5,239 bases of DNA. Origin: Bacteroidota bacterium. GTDB lineage: Bacteria; Bacteroidota; Bacteroidia; Flavobacteriales; Flavobacteriaceae. Location: contig JADWMI010000126.1 of the NCBI GenBank assembly GCA_015767395.1, positions 1 to 5,239 of the forward strand. The letters are read 5' to 3'. Both the position numbers and the translations under genes were made by a program. The notes below the pieces were generated by a model that was given only the letters and a program-made list of their open reading frames with translations, did not search any database and was not told the DNA's origin. Below, piece after piece: positions 1-5,239 of this stretch; positions within the stretch are counted from its first letter, which is position 1; every line of letters begins with the position of its first letter.

Positions 1-335
1 TTATACAATGCTGGTGAAAATTTCTCTACAATAATTTCAACCAATTGTACCATTGTTGCAATGGTAGCAATAAACATAATAAAAGAAAGGAAACTTAAAT
101 CGTACGCTGCATATTCTTCGCCTAACCAAGCCAATGCGCCTTCTTGTAAAATATATTGATCTAATAACCAGTTTAACGGAACTGTAATTGCCATTACAAA
201 TATAACGGCTGCTCCCAATCCTACGGCAGTTGATACTTTTTTAGATACAGCAAGGTAACTACACATTCCTAAGAATGTTGCAAACACCATGTTATCTACA
301 AATATTGCCTTAAAAAATAATTCTAAATGCTCCAT
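1..335 (-). CDS. nqrE: NqrE, Na+-translocating NADH:quinone reductase subunit E (3' end cut off by window edge)
   Basis: Integral membrane subunit of the Na+-pumping NADH:quinone oxidoreductase. About 111 residues are visible from the ATG at 335; roughly the second half lies beyond position 1. The N-terminus (MEHLELFFKAIFVDNMVFAT) and the following LGMCSYLAVSKKV are typical of NqrE. Three hydrophobic segments are visible, at about residues 8-30, 35-57 and 80-103. Cys25 matches the NqrE cysteine that, in the Vibrio cholerae enzyme, helps bind the intramembrane Fe-S centre shared with NqrD; the partner cysteine (about 120 in the family) falls outside the window. Glu100 in MVQLVEIIVEK probably matches the Vibrio acidic residue E95 implicated in Na+ transport (inferred from motif alignment). 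The loop at about 64-79 looks a few residues longer than in Vibrio. The start lies 3 nt after the nqrD stop, consistent with co-transcription and perhaps translational coupling. NqrE is homologous to NqrD and to RnfA; the nqrABCD context settles the choice. Confidence 0.95.
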   Translation of the reverse strand, partial: MEHLELFFKAIFVDNMVFATFLGMCSYLAVSKKVSTAVGLGAAVIFVMAITVPLNWLLDQYILQEGALAWLGEEYAAYDLSFLSFIMFIATIATMVQLVEIIVEKFSPALY

Positions 336-338
336 AGT

Positions 339-986
339 TTAGTTATCTTCAATTAATGATGTGTTTCTTGAGCGTTGCACCCATATAATAATTCCAACAG
401 TAATTAAAGCCATTGGCGCTAACAACATAAAACCGTTGTTTTCGTACCCAAATGCATAAACACCTGTTTTTTCGATTGGATCACCCAATACTTTAATGCC
501 TAATAATGATCCAGATCCTAATAATTCCCTAAAGAATCCAACAATTATTAAAATTACAGCGTATCCTAAAGAGTTTCCAATACCATCTAAGAAAGATTTC
601 CAAGGTCCGTTTGCCAAAGCAAAGGCCTCAAATCGTCCCATAATAATACAGTTTGTAATAATTAACCCAACAAATACTGACAGTGTTTTACTTAATTCAT
701 AAGCAAAAGCCTTTAGTACTAAATCAACTATAATTACCAATGTTGCAACTACAATTAGCTGAACAATAATTCTAATTTTTGAAGGAATAATATTTCGCAT
801 TAGCGATATCACTACATTTCCAACGCCCAATACAAATAATACTGCTATAGACATTACAATAGAAGCTTTAAGCTCAGCTGTAATTGCCAAAGCAGAACAA
901 ATACCCAATACCTGAATAGTAATAGGATTGTTATCCGCTAAAGGATCCGTGATTAATTTTGTGTCTTTTTTTGATAAAAGTCCCAT
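339..986 (-). CDS. nqrD: NqrD, Na+-translocating NADH:quinone reductase subunit D
   Basis: Complete 215-residue membrane subunit, close to the family length of about 210. It pairs with NqrE in the membrane core of the complex. A short hydrophilic N-terminus (about residues 1-20, with ITDPLADNNP) is followed by about six hydrophobic segments. Cys30 (VLGICSALAIT) and Cys113 (ITNCIIMGR) sit where the Vibrio enzyme has C29 and C112, which together with two NqrE cysteines bind the intramembrane Fe-S centre. Asp134 in WKSFLDGIGNSLGY probably matches Vibrio D133, linked to Na+ handling. The FRELLGSGSLLG segment is also typical of the NqrD/RnfE family. The family is related to Rnf subunit E, but the complete nqrABC set directly upstream identifies this as Nqr. 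It starts at ATG 986, 3 nt after the nqrC stop, and ends at TAA, 3 nt before nqrE. All expected ligand residues are present and nothing suggests damage. Confidence 0.97.
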   Translation of the reverse strand: MGLLSKKDTKLITDPLADNNPITIQVLGICSALAITAELKASIVMSIAVLFVLGVGNVVISLMRNIIPSKIRIIVQLIVVATLVIIVDLVLKAFAYELSKTLSVFVGLIITNCIIMGRFEAFALANGPWKSFLDGIGNSLGYAVILIIVGFFRELLGSGSLLGIKVLGDPIEKTGVYAFGYENNGFMLLAPMALITVGIIIWVQRSRNTSLIEDN

Positions 987-989
987 AAA

Positions 990-1736
990 TTATTGCTTTA
1001 TAGTTTTAAAGTAAGGTACATACAATCTTAAATCTTTCTTAAGCATTGCTGCTAAACCATCACCAGTAATAGTAGCACCAGCAATTGCATCTACCGCAAA
1101 ATCAGTTTTTCTCATATTTTTAGGATCCGCGTTTCCTTTTGCAACGGCTACGCCTTTAAAAGTATCACCATCCATAATGTGTTCACCTGCAAAATCATCC
1201 ATAAAGAAACGTTCTTTAATGTTTGATCCTAAACCTGGTGTTTCACCAGCATGATCAAAATAAACACCTTGAATAATGAGTTGACTATCTAAAGCAATAT
1301 AACCCCAAATAGCATCCCACAAACCTTTACCTCTTACAGGAACAATGTAATAATCTTTGTTATCCTTTTTTCCAATAAACAAAGGCAATCTTCTAACATA
1401 TGAAGGGTTTTTAGCTTTAGCAGCCTCCTTTTTAATGTCAATTAAATATGCATTGTTATCTTCCGTAATTTCCGTTCCTTCAATTACAATTTGTTTTGTA
1501 ATATATGTTGAGAAATCACTTTCTACATTTTCTTTAGAAACAAATTCTACGCTGGATTCGTCGTTATTATTGACACCCATTGCATACAATATGTTTTGTT
1601 GTTTTTCAATACGTTTATTTTCGTTTATTTTCTCTTTTAAAGAAGATGCTAAAAACGCTAATAATGTACCTACTATTAGTACCATCGCTGTTGCGAAAAC
1701 TATAGTATATCCGTTACTGTCAGTATTTCTTGCCAT
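990..1736 (-). CDS. nqrC: NqrC, Na+-translocating NADH:quinone reductase subunit C (covalent FMN subunit)
   Basis: Complete 248-residue subunit. It has one N-terminal membrane anchor (about residues 10-31), a lysine- and glutamate-rich stretch at 33-46, and an FMN-binding domain placed outside the membrane, which carries electrons within the complex. Recognisable motifs are VPVRGKGLWDAIWGYIALD (132-150), HAGETPGLGSNI (162-173) and the flavinylation motif DAIAGAT (216-222). Thr222 is the predicted site of covalent FMN attachment through a phosphoester bond, made in this family by the flavin transferase ApbE; no apbE is in the window. The usual motif is written Dxx(S/T)GAT, and here the S/T position is Ala219, read from GCT. 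The related Rnf subunit G has a similar fold, but the operon context and length fit NqrC. It starts at ATG 1736, 3 nt downstream of the nqrB stop. Identity is very secure; efficiency of flavinylation is an open question. Confidence 0.97.
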   Translation of the reverse strand: MARNTDSNGYTIVFATAMVLIVGTLLAFLASSLKEKINENKRIEKQQNILYAMGVNNNDESSVEFVSKENVESDFSTYITKQIVIEGTEITEDNNAYLIDIKKEAAKAKNPSYVRRLPLFIGKKDNKDYYIVPVRGKGLWDAIWGYIALDSQLIIQGVYFDHAGETPGLGSNIKERFFMDDFAGEHIMDGDTFKGVAVAKGNADPKNMRKTDFAVDAIAGATITGDGLAAMLKKDLRLYVPYFKTIKQ

Positions 1737-1739
1737 TTG

Positions 1740-2963
1740 TTATACTGTTTTTGCTTTTAAACGTTTCAACCTTCTTTTAACGTTCCCTTGAACCACATAA
1801 TGGTCAATGGTAGGTGAAAATACGTTCATTAATATAATTGCTAACATTACCCCTTCTGGATAAGCTGGGTTGAAAACACGAATCATAATTGATAAAAAAC
1901 CAATTAAAAACCCGTAAACCCATTTTCCTTTGTTTGTTTGCGACGCTGTTACTGGGTCGGTTGCCATAAATACTGCACCAAAAGCAAAACCTCCAATAAG
2001 TAAATGATGCCAGTACACGGTATTCATTAGTGCATAAAATCCGCTTCCTTCAGTAATCCATCCTAAACTTATAACTGCATTAAATAACAATCCCATAACC
2101 AATGCACCAAGTACTGCAGATAACATAATTCTCCAGCTAGCAACTTTGGTATATATTAAATACAAACCACCTAACAATATTAAGAATGTTGATGTTTCAC
2201 CAACCGATCCTGGAATGAATCCCCAGAACATATCCCAAATACTATAAACAACTTCATTTCCTTGGGCCAAGCTTCCTAAGATTGTTTCACCTGAAATACC
2301 ATCCAGATTTGCACCTGCAGCTATTTCATTGGTTCTTTCTACAGCACCAGTTACCCATACTTTATCTCCACTCATCCAAGTTGGATATGCAAAGAATAAA
2401 AAGGCTCTAATGGTTAAGGCAGGATTTAGAATATTCATTCCTGTACCTCCAAAAATTTCTTTTCCAATTACAACACCAAAAATAATGGCTACTGTAAGCA
2501 TCCATAATGGCGTGTCGATTGGAATAATTAACGGTACTAACATCCCTGTTACAAAATACCCCTCTTCAACTTCGTGGTTATTTATTGTTGCAAAAAATAT
2601 TTCAATACCCAATCCAACAACATAAGAAACGATAACAAGTGGCAACAATTTTCCTGCTCCCATTAAAAAGTTATCTAAGTTCCAAAATTCTGGGCTTAAA
2701 AAGCTCATCCCTTCTGGAAAACCATTTACCGCTGCGTAATGCTGAAAACCTGCATTGAACATTCCAAAAATTAAAATTGGAATTAAAGGCAGTACAACGT
2801 TCACCATGATACGCTTTAAATCATCTGCCGCTCTTAAATGCCCACCCGAATGCGTAGTTTCATTTGGTGTATAAAACAGCGTATGGACAGCACCAAACAT
2901 CGTTTGCCACTTTGTACCCTTAACTTGTCCCTTTATATTATGTAATTTTTCTTTTAATCCCAT
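1740..2963 (-). CDS. nqrB: NqrB, Na+-translocating NADH:quinone reductase subunit B (membrane flavin and quinone subunit)
   Basis: Complete 407-residue multi-spanning membrane protein, near the usual length of about 410. NqrB carries covalent FMN plus riboflavin and, in well-studied enzymes, forms part of the Na+ path and quinone site. After a soluble N-terminus (about 1-50) the sequence shows the family blocks GGTGMNILNPALTIRAFLFF (172-191), GFIPGSVGETST (248-259), FMATDPVTASQTNKGKWVYG (332-351) and SPTIDHYVVQGNVKRRL (383-399). Asp387 probably matches Vibrio D397, a residue tied to Na+ transport. The flavinylation motif is DGISGET (221-227), making Thr227 the expected FMN-bearing residue; the position before the threonine is Glu226 (codon GAA) where the general motif has Ala. 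The related Rnf subunit D shares the fold, but the NqrA-type partner upstream makes this Nqr. It starts at ATG 2963, 2 nt after the nqrA stop. Confidence 0.97.
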   Translation of the reverse strand: MGLKEKLHNIKGQVKGTKWQTMFGAVHTLFYTPNETTHSGGHLRAADDLKRIMVNVVLPLIPILIFGMFNAGFQHYAAVNGFPEGMSFLSPEFWNLDNFLMGAGKLLPLVIVSYVVGLGIEIFFATINNHEVEEGYFVTGMLVPLIIPIDTPLWMLTVAIIFGVVIGKEIFGGTGMNILNPALTIRAFLFFAYPTWMSGDKVWVTGAVERTNEIAAGANLDGISGETILGSLAQGNEVVYSIWDMFWGFIPGSVGETSTFLILLGGLYLIYTKVASWRIMLSAVLGALVMGLLFNAVISLGWITEGSGFYALMNTVYWHHLLIGGFAFGAVFMATDPVTASQTNKGKWVYGFLIGFLSIMIRVFNPAYPEGVMLAIILMNVFSPTIDHYVVQGNVKRRLKRLKAKTV

Positions 2964-2965
2964 AA

Positions 2966-4315
2966 TTAACCTATTTCTTTTAACATTAAGTCCAAACCTT
3001 TTCTGATAATTTCTTGATGCGGTTGTTTAGAAACACATACAAATTCAGTTAAGGCAAAATCTTCAGGAGCTACTTCATACATTCCCAATTGTTCCATTTC
3101 ATCTAAATCTTTATACATACAAGCTTTTAAAATTTGCATTGGATAAATATCTAAAGGAAAAACTTCTTCATAATTACCAGTAACTACAAATGCTCTATGC
3201 TCACCGTTGGTATTGGTATTTAAATCGAATTTTTTATTTGGGAATAACCATGAAAATGTAATGGCTCTTGAAACTGATATTTTATTGAAAACAGGCATTG
3301 TCCAACCAAAGAATTCGTAGTCATTTCCTTCCGGAACTACCGTTACCATATTGTCGTAGAAACCTAAGTTTTCTTTTATTTTTTTAGTGGTACCAGTTAA
3401 TACGTTTCCACTAATAATTCTATTGTTATCACCTTTCAATTTACCTTCAACCAAAGAAGTAATACTTGCACCAATCTTTGTTTTGTAATATTTAGGCGCT
3501 TCAACTGATGAACCTGCCAAAGCAATAATACGCTCCGCATTTAATTTACCAGTTAACAATAACTCCCCTATAATTACCAAATCTTGTGGTGTAATTGTCC
3601 AAACAACTTCACCTTTATTAACAGGATCTATTTTAGCAATTTGAGTACCTACGTTTCCTGATGGATGTGGTCCTGAAACTTTATGTAAAACAATGTTGTT
3701 TAATCCAGCCAAAGGAGAATTGGCATTTTTACCAACTGAAACGTTTACATCTCCAGAAGTCAACTTGCTCAAAGCAGTAACTGCCGCCTGTAACTCTTTT
3801 TCTTTACCTGCCAATACATAATCGTAATCAGCGGCTAAAGGAGCACTTGCATAAGCAGAAACAAAAATTGCTTTTGGTGTAACTGCAGGATTTGCAATCA
3901 CATCATAAGGACGTTGTTTTACAAACGACCAACATCCTGAAGTTAATAAAAGACTTTTGATTTCATCCGCTTTTAAGGCTTTTGAATCTTTTACTCCAAA
4001 ATCTACAAATTGTTGTTCGCTATCAGCTTTAATTTCAATTGCTAATATTTTTCTTTTTTCACCACGTATAATATCAACCAACTCACCACTAACAGGTGAT
4101 GTAAATTTCATTTCTTCATTGGCCTTGTTAAAAAAAACTGCTTCACCAGCTTTTAATTTAGCGCCAACTTTAACTGATAATTTTGGGATGATACTGTGGA
4201 AATCTTCAGGTTTCAATGTGTAAACATTGGAAGACTTAGCATTTTCGGTAACCTTTTCAGCGTCACCTACTAGCTTAATGTCTAAACCTTTTTTAATTCG
4301 AATGTCTTGTGACAT
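2966..4315 (-). CDS. nqrA: NqrA, Na+-translocating NADH:quinone reductase subunit A
   Basis: Complete 449-residue subunit (family about 446). NqrA has no membrane helices, sits on the cytoplasmic face and has been linked to quinone binding. The N-terminus IRIKKGLDIKLVGDAEK (5-21) and the lipoyl-like segment around KFTSPVSGELVDIIRGEKR (70-88) are typical, as are RPYDVIANPAVTPKAIFVS (135-153), GPHPSGNVGT (215-224) and ALAGSSVEAPKYYKTKIG (265-282). The C-terminal region ends with CVSKQPHQEIIRKGLDLMLK (427-446). The start is fixed: an in-frame TAA lies only one codon upstream of the ATG (4319-4321), so no earlier start is possible. The A-rich leader (TAAACTTAAAAT) has no Shine-Dalgarno motif, as is normal in Bacteroidota. 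As the first gene of the nqr operon it is preceded by a 199-nt divergent region carrying good -7 box matches. NqrA shows distant similarity to RnfC but lacks an RnfC-type ferredoxin cysteine cluster: its only cysteines are at 128, 399 and 427. Confidence 0.97.
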   Translation of the reverse strand: MSQDIRIKKGLDIKLVGDAEKVTENAKSSNVYTLKPEDFHSIIPKLSVKVGAKLKAGEAVFFNKANEEMKFTSPVSGELVDIIRGEKRKILAIEIKADSEQQFVDFGVKDSKALKADEIKSLLLTSGCWSFVKQRPYDVIANPAVTPKAIFVSAYASAPLAADYDYVLAGKEKELQAAVTALSKLTSGDVNVSVGKNANSPLAGLNNIVLHKVSGPHPSGNVGTQIAKIDPVNKGEVVWTITPQDLVIIGELLLTGKLNAERIIALAGSSVEAPKYYKTKIGASITSLVEGKLKGDNNRIISGNVLTGTTKKIKENLGFYDNMVTVVPEGNDYEFFGWTMPVFNKISVSRAITFSWLFPNKKFDLNTNTNGEHRAFVVTGNYEEVFPLDIYPMQILKACMYKDLDEMEQLGMYEVAPEDFALTEFVCVSKQPHQEIIRKGLDLMLKEIG

Positions 4316-4350
4316 ATTTTAAGTTTATTTAATAGTCTATAAAAACGATG

Positions 4351-4358
4351 CAAAAGTA
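4351..4358 (-). promoter_or_regulatory. Proximal -7 box for the nqr operon (TACTTTTG)
   Basis: On the minus strand this reads TACTTTTG followed by CA, an exact match to the Bacteroidota primary-sigma -7 consensus TAnnTTTG. Transcription would begin a few bases further on, near 4343-4347, giving an nqrA leader of about 30 nt, a usual length for the phylum. No TTTG/TTG -33 element lies at the normal spacing of about 17-23 nt: the nearest TTTG is 7 nt upstream and the next TTG about 32 nt upstream. The -33 element is often poorly conserved, so this does not rule it out. It is the better of two candidates because it is closer to the gene. Confidence 0.55.
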
Positions 4359-4398
4359 GCAATTTCAAATAGAGTTTTATGCATTTATTACCAATTTT

Positions 4399-4412
4399 TT
4401 ACGCAAACGTAA
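4399..4412. promoter_or_regulatory. Short inverted repeat TTACG-CAAA-CGTAA, possible operator
   Basis: Two perfect 5-bp arms, TTACG and CGTAA, flank a 4-nt CAAA spacer. The symmetry stops at the arms (the flanking bases T and T do not pair). It is centred about 60 bp upstream of the start point implied by the proximal nqrA promoter, where an activator could bind, and covers the distal -7-like box, where a repressor could act. No regulator family is identifiable from it. Five-base arms can arise by chance, so this is tentative. Confidence 0.25.
4404..4411 (-). promoter_or_regulatory. Distal -7-like box facing nqrA (TACGTTTG)
   Basis: The minus strand reads TACGTTTG, a second exact TAnnTTTG match 53 bp upstream of the proximal box. 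If used, the nqrA leader would be about 80 nt. It has no clear TTG -33 element upstream and it lies inside the 14-bp inverted repeat at 4399-4412, so it may be an alternative promoter under control of a bound protein or a chance match in A+T-rich DNA. Confidence 0.3.
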
Positions 4413-4441
4413 TAATCTTAAATTTTACCATTTAGATTTAT

Positions 4442-4449
4442 TACTTTTA
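4442..4449 (+). promoter_or_regulatory. Weak -7 box candidate for the Plug gene (TACTTTTA)
   Basis: TACTTTTA matches the Bacteroidota TAnnTTTG consensus at all but the last fixed position and would give a leader of about 60 nt before the TTG start at 4515. A rival is TACTATTTG at 4478-4486, which has the right ends but one extra base between TA and TTTG and would give a leader of about 20-25 nt. Neither has a convincing -33 TTG at normal spacing, so the true start point cannot be decided from the sequence. Confidence 0.2.
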
Positions 4450-4514
4450 CCCATACGATACCGGTTTTTGTTTGGTATACTATTTGTTAATTAGCACACT
4501 ATAAATTTAATACA

Positions 4515-5239
4515 TTGAAAAAAAAACTCCTTATTATTTGTTTCTTTTTGAGTCAATTTAATTATGCTCAATCGAACTTTGAAGATGCCGATTATATTAA
4601 ATCGGTTGTTTTTAAATCCAGCAATACCAACACGTACATTCCTGTTATTAAAATGGGCGAAGAATTGCTTTTAATATTTGATGATTTAAATGCTGATGAA
4701 CGTAATTACTATTACAAAATTGAACATTGTAATATTGATTGGACTTCTTCCAATTTATCAACCATAGAGTTTATCAATGGATTTAATGATGAAAAAATTA
4801 GAGATATTCAAATTTCATTTAACACCTACATCCCTTATACAAATTACCAAGTAAGACTTCCTAACCTCAATACAAAATTTAAAATTTCAGGAAATTACAT
4901 CCTTTCAATATCAAATGAAGATGATGAAATTGTTTTAAAACGGCGTTTTATTGTGTACGAACCAAAAACAACTGTTGCCGTTTCATTACATAAAAGTCGA
5001 AATATCTCAGTGATAGACACGCACCAAACGGTTCAGTTTACCATTAACAACAACGGCCTAAGAATTAACAATCCTGGTGAAGAAATTATGCCAATAATTC
5101 TTCAAAACAACAATTGGCAAACTGCTATCACAGGATTAAAACCGCAATTTTACAGAGGCAAACAACTCATGTATTTATACGACAAAGAAACCAGCTATTG
5201 GGCTGGAAATGAATTTTGGCGCTTTGACACAAAAGAGAT
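4515..5239 (+). CDS. Type IX secretion system Plug protein (DUF5103 family), TTG start, 3' end cut off by window edge
   Basis: About 241 N-terminal residues are visible and the frame is open to the right edge. Plug is the periplasmic protein found bound to the SprA translocon of the T9SS in Flavobacterium johnsoniae, where it closes the periplasmic end of the channel. Family-typical text includes YIKSVVFKSS (27-36), FDDLNADERNYYYKIEHCNI (55-74), DWTSSNLSTIEFINGFNDEK (75-94), SFNTYIPYTNYQVRLPN (101-117) and FIVYEPK (145-151), all in the first domain. A Sec signal peptide follows the start: KKK, a hydrophobic core LLIICFFL, then FNYAQ with likely cleavage after Ala18. There is no lipobox, so a soluble periplasmic protein is expected. 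The TTG at 4515 is chosen because an in-frame TAA at 4488-4490 leaves no ATG upstream, the first in-frame ATG is codon 47 (4653) inside the conserved domain, and the signal peptide begins right after TTG. It is transcribed divergently from nqrA. The usual length is larger, so most of the protein lies outside. Confidence 0.9.
   Translation, partial: MKKKLLIICFFLSQFNYAQSNFEDADYIKSVVFKSSNTNTYIPVIKMGEELLLIFDDLNADERNYYYKIEHCNIDWTSSNLSTIEFINGFNDEKIRDIQISFNTYIPYTNYQVRLPNLNTKFKISGNYILSISNEDDEIVLKRRFIVYEPKTTVAVSLHKSRNISVIDTHQTVQFTINNNGLRINNPGEEIMPIILQNNNWQTAITGLKPQFYRGKQLMYLYDKETSYWAGNEFWRFDTKE
4518..4526 (+). repeat. A9 homopolymer directly after the TTG start of the Plug gene
   Basis: Nine consecutive A residues encode Lys2-Lys4 of the signal peptide. 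The run keeps the frame open as written (AAA AAA AAA CTC). A-rich codons after the start are common for Bacteroidota signal peptides and help initiation where no Shine-Dalgarno is used. A run of this length can also slip in replication, transcription or sequencing, which would shift the frame at codon 4. Confidence 0.9.

Larger units (their letters stand above)
4316..4514. other. Divergent intergenic region between nqrA and the Plug gene
   Basis: This 199-nt, very A+T-rich stretch separates two divergent genes, so it must hold the promoters of both. I see no ORF with a convincing product, no tRNA-like cloverleaf, no GC-rich hairpin followed by a T run, and no recognisable riboswitch. What it does hold is two exact TAnnTTTG boxes facing nqrA, a short inverted repeat overlapping the distal one, and imperfect boxes facing the Plug gene, each listed separately. 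Confidence 0.8.

Noticed and set aside
496..702. 68-codon open frame on the plus strand opposite nqrD
   Set aside because: Antisense shadow inside a conserved gene with no supporting signal.
1357..1791. 144-codon open frame on the plus strand opposite nqrC and the end of nqrB
   Set aside because: It lies antisense to well-conserved nqr genes, resembles no known family, and its Ser/Phe/Leu-rich composition is what the reverse of Lys/Glu-rich and A+T-rich coding DNA gives.
2329..2625. 98-codon open frame on the plus strand opposite nqrB
   Set aside because: Antisense shadow of conserved membrane segments of NqrB; its hydrophobic, proline-rich product has no family signature.
3957..4223. 88-codon open frame on the plus strand opposite nqrA
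   Set aside because: Antisense shadow of the nqrA N-terminal coding region, with no recognisable domain or leader.
1..4315. Possibility that the minus-strand cluster is an Rnf complex instead of Nqr
   Set aside because: Subunits B to E have Rnf relatives, but the first gene is a clear NqrA without the ferredoxin cysteine clusters of RnfC, no RnfB is present, and the order is the standard nqrABCDE.
4316..4514. Search for a small RNA, riboswitch or terminator in the divergent gap
   Set aside because: No stable GC-rich stem, T-tract terminator or known aptamer core is visible; the only symmetry is the 5-bp-arm inverted repeat at 4399-4412.
4539..4541. Cys9 of the Plug signal peptide as a lipoprotein cysteine
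   Set aside because: It lies in the middle of the hydrophobic core, is preceded by Ile-Ile with no small residue at -1, and a normal signal peptidase I site follows at NYA-Q.

Overview
The window looks like chromosomal DNA from a member of the Bacteroidota, most likely the class Flavobacteriia. The evidence is strong A+T richness, intergenic boxes matching the Bacteroidota -7 consensus TAnnTTTG, A-rich leaders with no Shine-Dalgarno motif, and a gene for the type IX secretion system (T9SS) Plug protein, a system confined to this phylum.

Positions 1-4315, minus strand: most of an nqr operon in the canonical order nqrA-B-C-D-E. It encodes the Na+-translocating NADH:quinone oxidoreductase. The genes lie 2-3 nt apart with no room for internal promoters or terminators, so they are almost certainly one transcript. 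nqrA to nqrD are complete. nqrE is cut by the left edge, and nqrF (the NADH/FAD/2Fe-2S subunit) would be expected just beyond it. The complex oxidises NADH, passes electrons through flavins and Fe-S centres to quinone, and exports Na+.

Positions 4316-4514: a 199-nt divergent intergenic region. It holds two exact -7 box matches facing nqrA, one overlapping a short inverted repeat, and only weak promoter candidates facing the other way.

Positions 4515-5239, plus strand: the 5' part of a gene for the T9SS Plug protein (DUF5103 family), running off the right edge. It appears to start at TTG, so an ATG-only ORF search misses its N-terminus and signal peptide.

I see no mobile element, CRISPR array, RNA gene or clearly new system. 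The points most worth a second look are the atypical flavinylation motifs in NqrB (SGET) and NqrC (AGAT), the TTG start of Plug, and the promoter/inverted-repeat arrangement upstream of nqrA.
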